In this document: positions 7,681 to 13,710 of the stretch, in pieces
Position numbering within the stretch: the stretch's first letter is position 1
Layout: the number at the start of each line of letters is the position of its first letter
Assembly: GCA_964593905.1 (NCBI GenBank)
Contig: CAZQLE010000081.1
Span: 1-15,445, forward strand
Length of the DNA stretch: 15,445 nt
Reading direction: 5' to 3'
Source: CAZQLE01 sp964593905
Lineage (GTDB): Bacteria; Chloroflexota; Anaerolineae; Anaerolineales; Anaerolineaceae
Made by a program: the position numbers and the translations under genes
Notes under the pieces: model-generated
What the model was told of the DNA's origin: nothing
The model's input: the letters and a program-made list of their open reading frames with translations, nothing else
Databases searched by the model: none

Positions 7681-7708
7681 TTGTTTTTTTGGCCGAATCT
7701 GGTAAAAT
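7681..7708 (+). promoter_or_regulatory. Probable guaB promoter
   Basis: TTGTTT (7681-7686) and TAAAAT (7703-7708) are 16 bases apart, and a TG one base before the -10 (7700-7701) makes it an extended -10. Transcription would start near 7715, leaving a leader of about 175 bases before guaB. The -35 is weak; the -10 is the better evidence. Confidence 0.45.
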
Positions 7709-7727
7709 CCCAGCTTGGGACGTTCTG

Positions 7728-7845
7728 GTCTGGACAATCAAACCAGACGCCGCCACGCTGCCTTACAGCACGCAGAAGCTCATCCCCCGCAATTCTACCA
7801 GTTTAAGATCATTTCCGGCGCTTCGCATCTGAATACAGAGCGAAG
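7728..7845 (+). promoter_or_regulatory. guaB leader with two short hairpins
   Basis: Two inverted repeats occur in the leader: GTCTGG (7728-7733) with CCAGAC (7743-7748), and CTTCGC (7821-7826) with GCGAAG (7840-7845). Neither is followed by a T run, so they do not look like terminators. No known riboswitch class was recognised. The leader could influence translation or stability, but function is unproven. Confidence 0.3.
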
Positions 7846-7876
7846 GGATGTTATGCGCGCCCACCGGAGGGGCATC

Positions 7877-7882
7877 AAGGAG
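7877..7882 (+). promoter_or_regulatory. Ribosome binding site deciding the guaB start
   Basis: AAGGAG lies 6 bases before the ATG at 7889. It selects that ATG over upstream in-frame starts and gives the normal IMP dehydrogenase N-terminus. Confidence 0.85.
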
Positions 7883-7888
7883 AAAAGC

Positions 7889-9334
7889 ATGAAACTGCGT
7901 TCTGAGACCGCCTTAACGTTTGATGATGTTTTGTTGGTTCCCAAGCATTCAGATATCCGCAGCCGGTCGGCGGTAAATACCACCTGTTTACTAACCCCCG
8001 AGATCCGTCTGCACATCCCCTTGATTTCGGCCAATATGGATACGGTGACCGAAACGCGAATGGCGATCACCATGGCGCAGCAGGGCGGCATGGGCATTTT
8101 GCACCGCTTTATGAGCAGCGCCCAGCAGGCTGAATGTGTGCGCAAGGTGAAACGCGCCGAGAGCCTGGTGGTCACCGACCCGATCACCATTCCGGTGGAT
8201 GCCACTGTGACCGAAGCGCGGGTGCGCATGGCCGAGACGGGCGTGGGCGGGCTGATGGTGGTGGATGCAGAGCGGCGTTTGCTGGGTGTGATCACCACCC
8301 GCGACCTGCTGCTGGCCAACGGCGGTTCAAAACCGTTGAAGGAATATATGACCACCCTCGACCGGCTGGTGGTGGCCGGGCAGAATGAATCGATGGAAGA
8401 AGCGCGCACCAAGCTGCACCAGCACCGCATTGAAAAATTACCCCTGTTGGATGATGACGGCCGCATTGTCGGGCTGATCACCGCCCAGGATATTGTGAAA
8501 ATTCAGGAACACCCCCACGCCACCAAGGATAACCGCGGACGGCTGCGGGTGGGCGCAGCGGTGGGCGTGCGCGCCGATGATCTGGAGCGCGCCGGGCTGT
8601 GCGTAGAGGCCGGGGTGGATGTGTTGGTGGTGGATATCGCCCACGGACATTCGGACCATACCTTAAAAATGGTGGAACAGTTGAAGAAGGCCTTTCCCTC
8701 CACCCCGGTCATTGCCGGCAACGTCGCCACGGGCGACGGGGTGAAAGACCTGGCATCAGCCGGGGCCGACGCAGTGAAGGTGGGGGTGGGTTCAGGTTCG
8801 ATCTGCATCACCCGCATTGTGACCGGTTTTGGCGTGCCCCAGCTCACCGCCATCATCGACTGCGCCGAAGTGGGCCACAAACTGGGCGTGCCGATCATTG
8901 CCGATGGCGGGCTGCGCACTTCGGGCGATCTGACCAAGGCACTGGCCGCCGGGGCCAGCACGGTGATGGTGGGCAGTCTGCTGGCCGGGACCGAAGAAAG
9001 CCCCGGTGTGCCCATTGTGCGCCAGGGACGGCGCTACAAGGTAGTGCGCGGCATGGCCTCGCTGACCGCCAATGTCGAACGGCGCAAGATCGACCGGGGC
9101 GGCGAGGCAAGCGAAGAAGACTGGGGCGAGGTGGTGCCCGAGGGTGTAGAGGCCATGGTGCCCTATCGCGGCTCGGCAGCCGAGATCCTGTATCAACTGG
9201 TGGGTGGGCTACGTTCGGGGCTGAGCTATGCCGGCGCACATTCCATCGCCGAGTTGTGGGAAAAAGCCGAATTTGTGCGCATCACCGGCGCGGGGATGAA
9301 AGAATCGGGCCCGCACGATGTAGAAACGGTATAG
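7889..9334 (+). CDS. guaB: IMP dehydrogenase-family protein with CBS domains
   Basis: This 481-residue protein is an (alpha/beta)8 barrel with two inserted CBS domains (about 93-147 and 153-206). IMP dehydrogenase oxidises IMP to XMP with NAD+, the first committed step to GMP. Visible features are LTFDDVLLVP (9-18), AGNVAT (276-281), the active-site loop GVGSGSICITR (299-309) with Cys306 and Thr308, IADGGLR (337-343), VPEGVEAMVPYRG (416-428) and the C-terminal ITGAGMKESGPHDV (465-478). The flap between MAS (389-391) and VPEGVE has no Arg-Tyr pair; classical IMP dehydrogenases have DRYFQ there, with Arg as general base. A CBS-containing GMP reductase or variant subgroup is therefore possible. 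The start at 7889 is fixed by AAGGAG 6 bases upstream; earlier frame to 7715 is leader. It is followed by the REP palindromes. Confidence 0.92.
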   Translation: MKLRSETALTFDDVLLVPKHSDIRSRSAVNTTCLLTPEIRLHIPLISANMDTVTETRMAITMAQQGGMGILHRFMSSAQQAECVRKVKRAESLVVTDPITIPVDATVTEARVRMAETGVGGLMVVDAERRLLGVITTRDLLLANGGSKPLKEYMTTLDRLVVAGQNESMEEARTKLHQHRIEKLPLLDDDGRIVGLITAQDIVKIQEHPHATKDNRGRLRVGAAVGVRADDLERAGLCVEAGVDVLVVDIAHGHSDHTLKMVEQLKKAFPSTPVIAGNVATGDGVKDLASAGADAVKVGVGSGSICITRIVTGFGVPQLTAIIDCAEVGHKLGVPIIADGGLRTSGDLTKALAAGASTVMVGSLLAGTEESPGVPIVRQGRRYKVVRGMASLTANVERRKIDRGGEASEEDWGEVVPEGVEAMVPYRGSAAEILYQLVGGLRSGLSYAGAHSIAELWEKAEFVRITGAGMKESGPHDVETV

Positions 9335-9350
9335 CCGCTACCCGGCAGAC

Positions 9351-9374
9351 AGGGTGCGCTTTAGCGCACCGAAA
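9351..9374 (+). repeat. REP-like palindrome, copy 1
   Basis: GGTGCGCT (9353-9360) and AGCGCACC (9363-9370) form an 8-base perfect stem around TT. Flanking bases AGG and GAAA make a 24-base unit identical to copy 3. It begins 17 bases after the guaB stop. No T run follows, so it looks more like a REP/BIME element than a simple terminator. Confidence 0.85.
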
Positions 9375-9410
9375 CCGCACCGTTACAACGCAGCCCCTCA
9401 ACACCCAAAT

Positions 9411-9435
9411 AAGGTGCGTCAAGACGCACCCTACG
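9411..9435 (-). repeat. REP-like palindrome, copy 2 (inverted, variant stem)
   Basis: GGTGCGTC (9413-9420) and GACGCACC (9423-9430) form an 8-base perfect stem around AA. Read on the minus strand it is CGTAGGGTGCGTC-TT-GACGCACC, the same layout as the other two copies with CT/AG changed to TC/GA in the stem. The paired change keeps the hairpin. With copy 3 it makes an inverted pair about 17 bases apart, like a bacterial interspersed mosaic element. Confidence 0.8.
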
Positions 9436-9450
9436 ATGGCGATGCACGGT

Positions 9451-9474
9451 AGGGTGCGCTTTAGCGCACCGAAA
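9451..9474 (+). repeat. REP-like palindrome, copy 3
   Basis: This 24-base unit is identical to copy 1 (stem 9453-9460 with 9463-9470, loop TT, then GAAA), exactly 100 bases downstream. It is preceded by CGGT, making CGGTAGGGTGCG, the mirror of the end of copy 2. It ends 14 bases before the stop of the convergent amidohydrolase gene, so the cluster sits at a convergent gene junction, a typical place for such elements. Confidence 0.85.
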
Positions 9475-9488
9475 TAAGTCATACTTCC

Positions 9489-10343
9489 TTATAGTTTCAA
9501 CCAGCGGGCGGCATTCTCACCCAGAATCTGGCGCAGTTCAGCGGCCTGCAAGGGCAGGCTGCGCAGCCGGGCCAGGTCTTCGGCCGGGTCAAACCAGGGG
9601 TAATCGCTGCCAAACATTACCCGCCCGGCCCCCACAGTACGGATCATCTCAACCGCCTGGGCGTCATCCAGCCAGTTGCGGTCCTTCACCACCTGCGGGT
9701 CGCCGCAGATGGCAACCGCCGTATCGAGCATCACCCCCGAAAACTCGGCGCACAGGCGCAGGGTCTCTTCCCAGAACCCGCCGCCCATGTGCGCCAGGGT
9801 TAATCGCAGGGCGGGAAAAGCCTGCAGGATGGAACGCCAGCGGTCGGGGTGGGCCAGATGGGTGTCGCTGCCGGCGCTGATGTTGATGCCGCAGTGGCTG
9901 GTGATGGGCAGATCATGCTGCACCAGCCAGGCATAAACCGGAAACATGCGCGGGTCGTCGGGGGCAAAGCCCTGTGCAATGGGGTGGATCTTCAACCCGC
10001 GCATTCCCCATGTGCGTTTGTGCTCCAGTTCGTCCAGCAGCGGGCGGCCTTTCATGTTCGGGCTGATCGAAACAAACGGGATCAGGTTGGGAAAAGCCGC
10101 CGGGCGTTTTTTGCCGGGCCGGGTGATGGCGGTGGTCCAGAAGTTGTTGTTTTTCAACTGGTTGTCGGGGGCAAAGCTCAGCATCACTGCCGCGTCCACC
10201 CCGGCGCGCTGCATCTCGCTGCGGTGCAGTTCCGGCGTACCCAGTGAGATATAGCCCACCCCCCAGCGGCGTTGAAAATCATCCAGCACGGTATGGGCTA
10301 CCGCTTCATTGGGAAACAAATGCACATGCGCGTCGATGATCAT
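9489..10343 (-). CDS. Metal-dependent amidohydrolase (Amidohydrolase_2 family)
   Basis: This 284-residue TIM-barrel hydrolase or decarboxylase belongs to the family that contains ACMSD and related enzymes (PF04909). Metal and catalytic positions are visible: Asp4-x-His6-x-His8 in DAHVHLFP, Lys118 in GLKIHP, His150 in TSHCG, His185 in LAHMGGG and Asp247 in GSDYPW. The substrate is unknown. There are no membrane segments, so it should be cytoplasmic. It starts 3 bases after the stop of the first GyrI-like gene without a clear ribosome site, which suggests translational coupling and places it as the enzymatic member of the padR operon. It ends against the REP palindromes. Confidence 0.9.
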   Translation of the reverse strand: MIIDAHVHLFPNEAVAHTVLDDFQRRWGVGYISLGTPELHRSEMQRAGVDAAVMLSFAPDNQLKNNNFWTTAITRPGKKRPAAFPNLIPFVSISPNMKGRPLLDELEHKRTWGMRGLKIHPIAQGFAPDDPRMFPVYAWLVQHDLPITSHCGINISAGSDTHLAHPDRWRSILQAFPALRLTLAHMGGGFWEETLRLCAEFSGVMLDTAVAICGDPQVVKDRNWLDDAQAVEMIRTVGAGRVMFGSDYPWFDPAEDLARLRSLPLQAAELRQILGENAARWLKL

Positions 10344-10346
10344 GGG

Positions 10347-10961
10347 CTAACCGATCCGTTCCACCGGCTGGCGCAGCACGGTCTTCAACCGTTCGGGCGC
10401 AGTGCGGCGCGGGTCGCCGAGATAGATTTCATGATGCTTGCCGCGCGGGCGGCAGCCCTGGGCGGCGATAAAGGCATGCAGACGCTCAATGGTGGGCGCT
10501 TCATCCGCATACGGCCCAATATGCATCACCTGGGCGGCCAACCCTTCGTCAAAGGTCTCCAACCGCACAGCGGCGGCCTTTGCGCTGCCCTTCTGAATCA
10601 CCTGGGCGCGTGCTTCTTCGACCCGCTCAGGGGTCACCCACTCGGGCTGGGCAATCATCGCCGTCCAGGCCCAGGCCGAGCGGCTCAGTGGGTCAAATTC
10701 CTGCCCATCACCCATCCACCACAGCCCCTCCAGGGGGAAGACGCCATAATCGATTTGCAGCGCTTTTTTGACGGCAAATTTCAGCGTATAAGCCATTGGG
10801 TAGAGTGCCCCAAGCGCCAGTTCATATTCCGCTTCCTCGGGCCCGCCGCGGCCATCCAGCATCAGAAACTGCATCACCGGCACTTCAACCAGCACCGGTT
10901 CCTTTGTCGGGGGTGCATAAAACGGTTTTAGCAATTTCATAAAATCCACTTTTTCAGACAT
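10347..10961 (-). CDS. GyrI-like small-molecule-binding protein (complete family motifs)
   Basis: This 204-residue protein of the GyrI-like/COG4832 (SRPBCC-like, SOUL-related) fold has typical blocks: PLEGLWWMGDG (76-86), HIGPYADEAPTIERLHAF (147-164) and HHEIYLGDPRR (176-186), ending with LKTVLRQPV. Relatives bind hydrophobic compounds, and some hydrolyse cyclopropane-containing toxins using a conserved Glu. Here Glu78 or Glu178 could serve, but this is inference. The start at 10961 has AAGGAG 7 bases upstream, and that site overlaps the stop codon of the preceding paralogue (TAAAGGAG), with 12 bases between genes. A PadR regulator upstream and a hydrolase downstream support a role in sensing or removing a small molecule. 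Confidence 0.88.
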   Translation of the reverse strand: MSEKVDFMKLLKPFYAPPTKEPVLVEVPVMQFLMLDGRGGPEEAEYELALGALYPMAYTLKFAVKKALQIDYGVFPLEGLWWMGDGQEFDPLSRSAWAWTAMIAQPEWVTPERVEEARAQVIQKGSAKAAAVRLETFDEGLAAQVMHIGPYADEAPTIERLHAFIAAQGCRPRGKHHEIYLGDPRRTAPERLKTVLRQPVERIG

Positions 10962-10973
10962 GGTTTTTCTCCT

Positions 10974-11561
10974 TTATCCGGCCAGCACGACCGCGCGCAT
11001 GATGGTGCGCAAGTTCTCGGGCCGGGTTTTCAAAACACTGTTGAGATAGATATCATGCGTATCGGGGCGCAAAGTCAGGCCTTGCGCCGCGCCAAAAACG
11101 TTCATCTTGCCCAGGGTCTCATTCATGGTTTCATAGGGGCCGCGGTGCAGCATGGTCACGCAGCGCCCCTCTGCCCGGCGGGCGCAGCGCACCTCACCCA
11201 GCCGCTGCGGGTGATGCTTCTGGCGCACCAGAGCCGCGGCCTGCGCAAACAGGGCCTCCTCCACCGCATCCGGAATGACCATCAGCATCGTCCAGGCAAA
11301 GCTCCGCGCTGTGCGTTCCAGGGTCCAGATCACCTCCATCGGCATGACGGTGAAAGACAGCCCGCCCGGCATATACTTGAGCGTATAAATCAGCGGGTAA
11401 AGCGCCTGCACAGCCTGTTCAAACCCGGCTTCTTCAGGGCGGCCCGTGCCGTCAATTTGCAGATAGTTCAGTTCCGGCACATCGATCAGCGCCGGCCGGG
11501 CCGCTGAAGCGCTGTAGAGCGGCTTTAAGCTTTGTTTCAGGTCATGGGTGACGCTGCTCAT
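10974..11561 (-). CDS. GyrI-like small-molecule-binding protein (divergent paralogue)
   Basis: This 195-residue protein is collinear with its downstream neighbour and clearly a tandem paralogue: KPLYSAS against KPFYAPP, ALYPLIYTLKY against ALYPMAYTLKF, PMEVIW (74-79) against PLEGLW, HRGPYE (139-144) against HIGPYA. The C-terminal HHEIYL block reads THDIYL (168-173) and the DPRR after it is lost (NSVLKTRPENL), so the pocket residues differ. This suggests a different ligand or a binding-only role. Its ATG (11561-11559) overlaps the padR stop in an ATGA arrangement, so expression is coupled to the regulator. Confidence 0.85.
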   Translation of the reverse strand: MSSVTHDLKQSLKPLYSASAARPALIDVPELNYLQIDGTGRPEEAGFEQAVQALYPLIYTLKYMPGGLSFTVMPMEVIWTLERTARSFAWTMLMVIPDAVEEALFAQAAALVRQKHHPQRLGEVRCARRAEGRCVTMLHRGPYETMNETLGKMNVFGAAQGLTLRPDTHDIYLNSVLKTRPENLRTIMRAVVLAG

Positions 11562-12097
11562 GACGGTTCCTGCTCCAGTGTGCGAATAAACCCTTCCAGC
11601 CAGTTCAGTTCGGCGCGCATAAGCACCAGCGAGCGCTCGAACAGCGCCTCAACATGCATGGGCAGCCCGCCAAAGCCCCGGTCGGCCTGCTGTTTGGCGC
11701 TCACCCGCTGCACCCGCCCGGTCAGCGCGGCGCAATGGGCCCGCAGGGCGTTTAACGCCTCTGGCCGCGGCAGAGCGGGCAGACAGGCCAGGGCCAGGTC
11801 AAAATCACCGCTGCGCGGGCGGGGCTGCTCCAGCCGTTCGCGCACCGCGGCGGCCAGTTCGGCACGGCCGGCGGGAGTCAGGTGATAGACTTTGCGCGCC
11901 GGCCGGTCGCCGGCCGATTGTTTCTCGCTCACCAGCAGCCCGGTGGTTTCAAGCTTGTTAAGGATGTAGTAGATCGACGAAAAGCCGATCTCGGTCCATT
12001 CACGCATCCCGCGCTGTTCAATCATCTGCTCGATCTGGTAACCATACAGCGGTTGTTCAGCCGTCAGACACAAAATCGCCATTTCAGCGTTGGTCAT
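11558..12097 (-). CDS. PadR-family transcriptional regulator
   Basis: This 179-residue protein has an N-terminal winged helix-turn-helix (about 1-85): MTNAEMAILCLTAEQPLYGYQIEQMI, then FSSIYYILNKLETTGLL (39-55), then RKVYHLTPAGRAEL (68-81). This is the classic PadR pattern. The C-terminal part (about 95-176) is helical and matches the Vir-like effector/dimer domain of longer PadR proteins. PadR proteins usually repress their own operon and a detoxification or efflux gene until a small ligand binds. Here the linked genes encode two ligand-binding proteins and a hydrolase, and a perfect palindrome covers the promoter. The start at 12097 has AAGGA 6 bases upstream (12108-12104). Confidence 0.93.
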   Translation of the reverse strand: MTNAEMAILCLTAEQPLYGYQIEQMIEQRGMREWTEIGFSSIYYILNKLETTGLLVSEKQSAGDRPARKVYHLTPAGRAELAAAVRERLEQPRPRSGDFDLALACLPALPRPEALNALRAHCAALTGRVQRVSAKQQADRGFGGLPMHVEALFERSLVLMRAELNWLEGFIRTLEQEPS

Positions 12098-12114
12098 TTC
12101 ATATCCTTATTTGA

Positions 12115-12138
12115 TGATATTCTAGTATTAGAATATCA
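12115..12138. promoter_or_regulatory. Probable PadR operator
   Basis: TGATATTCTA (12115-12124) and TAGAATATCA (12129-12138) are perfect inverted repeats around GTAT. The site covers the padR -10 and the likely start point, and stands just upstream of the divergent promoter, so PadR binding could block one and affect the other. Its size and symmetry fit a PadR dimer; binding is inferred. Confidence 0.75.
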
Positions 12139-12158
12139 AAATTTCATTGAAATGTCAA
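12130..12158 (-). promoter_or_regulatory. padR operon promoter
   Basis: On the minus strand TTGACA (12158-12153, full consensus) is followed after exactly 17 bases by TATTCT (12135-12130). The -10 is half of the palindromic operator. The start point would be near 12123, leaving a leader of about 26 bases with AAGGA before the padR ATG. Confidence 0.7.
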
Positions 12159-12178
12159 GCGGGCAAAACTGCTATAAT
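12147..12178 (+). promoter_or_regulatory. Divergent promoter for the small protein and methyltransferase genes
   Basis: TATAAT (12173-12178) is preceded by TGC, an extended -10, with TTGAAA (12147-12152) 20 bases upstream as a distant -35. The start point would be near 12185. An inverted repeat, ATCATT (12182-12187) and AATGAT (12191-12196), sits at the start point and could be a further operator or 5' hairpin. Confidence 0.6.
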
Positions 12179-12235
12179 ACAATCATTAAAAATGATGCTT
12201 CGGCCCCACCTTTGTGAAAGGACAATCAGCGCGAG

Positions 12236-12664
12236 TTGTCTGACGCTGCTGCACGAATGGGACGTTTCACCGACCTCAGACCCGATACCGGCCAACGCCT
12301 GGCGTTCTGGAACTTTCACAAACGGAACGTCTGGGAGCTATTAACCGATATCAACACGGATATGATGTCAAACGCCGGGACGTTTTTCGAGGATTACGAG
12401 ACCCAGCGCGAACCATACCCGCGCCTCACGCCGCCCAACCTGACCCTGGTCTTTGAAAAGCCCAACCGCATGAATTGCACGGTGGGGCTGGGCCCTTCGC
12501 CGCGCCAGGGGTTAATGCGCGTGCGGGTTTCACTGCGCGGCACGGTGGTCAATTTTAAAGATGTCCCCCCCGATAAGCTGGAATCAACCCTGCGCACCAT
12601 GCTGGTGTGGATGTTGGATGCCGGAATGGCCCAGGCCTGGTTTCTGCCCGATTCAATGCTGTGA
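12236..12664 (+). CDS. Small protein of unknown function
   Basis: This 142-residue protein has no family I recognise. It has no signal peptide or membrane segment. It shows a mixed pattern with an aromatic N-terminal part (RLAFWNFHKRNVWELL), a basic strand-like middle (QGLMRVRVSLRGTVVNF) and a C-terminal helix (ESTLRTMLVWMLDAGMAQAWF), suggesting a small alpha/beta fold. The frame opens at 12218. The TTG at 12236 is used here, with AAAGGA at 12217-12222 rather far (13 bases) upstream; the ATG at 12257 is the alternative and lacks a ribosome site. It shares a 4-base GTGA junction with the methyltransferase and follows its own promoter. Coupling to a methyltransferase and divergence from padR are the only functional clues. 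Confidence 0.7.
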   Translation: MSDAAARMGRFTDLRPDTGQRLAFWNFHKRNVWELLTDINTDMMSNAGTFFEDYETQREPYPRLTPPNLTLVFEKPNRMNCTVGLGPSPRQGLMRVRVSLRGTVVNFKDVPPDKLESTLRTMLVWMLDAGMAQAWFLPDSML

Positions 12665-13518
12665 AAACCCCCTCCCCGGTCAAAGATTACTACGAGCGCA
12701 ACACCCGCCTGTTTTTGTGGCTGGGCAACAGCCGCGCCAGCGGGGTAATTCACCGCGCCCTGTGGCTGCCCGGGGTCACCAACCGTTCGCAGGCGCTCCA
12801 GGCCGTTCATGGCCTGGTGGCTGCCGCCGCAGCACCCTCGCACACGGGGCTGCAAGTGTTGGACCTGGGCTGCGGCGCGGGGGGCAGCCTGTGTGCATTG
12901 GCTCTGCGGCCCGAATTGCAGCCGCTTCGAGGGCTGGGGGTCACCCTGAGCGCGGTGCAGGCAAACCTGGCCCGCCGCCGGGCGTTGCACCTGGGGCTGG
13001 CCGACCGGGTTAACTTCATCCAGGCCGATTTCAACCACCTGCCCGAACCGGCGCAATCGTTTGATCTGGCCTATGCCATCGAAGCATTTGTGCATGGCGA
13101 AAACCCGGCCGCATTTTTTCAATCTGCTGCCGGGGCGCTGGCGCCGGGCGGCCGGCTGGTGGTGGTGGATGATTTTCTCACCCCGCTGGGTGCGGCCAGT
13201 TTGCACCATCCGCTGCTGATCGAATTTCAGCGCGGCTGGCACACACCAGGGTTGACAGCGCCTGTTCAGGCCATTCAGTTGGCGGCCGCTGCCGGTCTAA
13301 CCCTGTTGGAAACACGCGATCTTTCTCCGCATTTGCAGTTGAACACCTGGCGCGACCGGTTAACAGCCCTGAGCGCCGCGGTCATCCGCCGCCTGGGCCT
13401 TCACAACCCTTATTTTGACAGCCTTACCGGCGGCGATGCCCTGCGCCGCGCCCATGCCCACGGCCTGATCCGTTATCAAATGATCACTTTTGCAAGGTCG
13501 ACCCAGCCATCTGAATAA
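12661..13518 (+). CDS. SAM-dependent methyltransferase (class I)
   Basis: This 285-residue class I methyltransferase has motif I VLDLGCGAGGS (66-76), LGVTLSAVQ (92-100, motif II-like acidic position replaced by a Thr/Leu-Ser stretch), QADFNHLP (121-128), DLAYAIEAFVH (135-145, motif IV region) and LAPGGRLVVVDDF (160-172). The N-terminal YYERNTRLFLWLG (10-22) resembles small-molecule methyltransferases of the UbiE, tocopherol or sterol methyltransferase group. The acceptor is unknown. The start is the GTG at 12661, which overlaps the upstream stop (GTGA); an earlier ATG at 12607 lies deep within the previous gene and adds residues absent from the family. The overlap means translational coupling, so the two proteins are probably made together. 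Confidence 0.88.
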   Translation: MKTPSPVKDYYERNTRLFLWLGNSRASGVIHRALWLPGVTNRSQALQAVHGLVAAAAAPSHTGLQVLDLGCGAGGSLCALALRPELQPLRGLGVTLSAVQANLARRRALHLGLADRVNFIQADFNHLPEPAQSFDLAYAIEAFVHGENPAAFFQSAAGALAPGGRLVVVDDFLTPLGAASLHHPLLIEFQRGWHTPGLTAPVQAIQLAAAAGLTLLETRDLSPHLQLNTWRDRLTALSAAVIRRLGLHNPYFDSLTGGDALRRAHAHGLIRYQMITFARSTQPSE

Positions 13519-13530
13519 ATTCTAAATCAT

Positions 13531-13560
13531 TTGTTAATATTCCGGTTTTTCGCTTATAAT
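13531..13560 (+). promoter_or_regulatory. pcs promoter
   Basis: TTGTTA (13531-13536) and a consensus TATAAT (13555-13560) are 18 bases apart, in an AT-rich block after the methyltransferase stop. The start point would be near 13567, leaving a leader of about 144 bases. Confidence 0.7.
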
Positions 13561-13607
13561 TGTTCTAATTGTAACTATTCATTTGCAGTTAAAAAATCCA
13601 ACAAATT

Positions 13608-13655
13608 AAAGAGGGCTGCCCGGGGGGGCGTATGTGCCTGCCTGGACCTCTTTTT
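13608..13655 (+). terminator. Terminator-like hairpin (possible attenuator) in the pcs leader
   Basis: AAAGAGG (13608-13614) pairs with CCTCTTT (13647-13653), with a GC-rich interior that can pair further (GGGC around 13625-13629 with GCCT at 13636-13639), and a T run at 13651-13655. It lies between the promoter and the gene, so it could stop transcripts early or end read-through from the methyltransferase operon. Confidence 0.45.
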
Positions 13656-13710
13656 CGATTGTGTGCGGATGAATCGTTGCCCCAGCTTTTTGACTATTGG
13701 AGCATACCCT

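Noticed and set aside
7785..7800. Minus-strand TGGTAGAAT as promoter for the glycosylase gene
   Set aside because: The -10 is plausible but no -35 is seen and it would give a leader of over 100 bases running against the guaB leader. Evidence is too weak to list as a feature.
9351..9474. CRISPR array
   Set aside because: There are only three repeats, they are strong palindromes in mixed orientation with uneven spacing, and no cas genes lie nearby. REP/BIME fits better.
8599..9477. A 292-codon + strand frame overlapping guaB in another frame
   Set aside because: It is rich in Arg and Gly, runs through the guaB end and the REP palindromes, and has no start signal. It is a shadow frame.
12394..13242. 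A 282-codon minus-strand frame opposite the small protein and methyltransferase
   Set aside because: It opposes clear methyltransferase motifs and has Gln/Arg-rich antisense composition.
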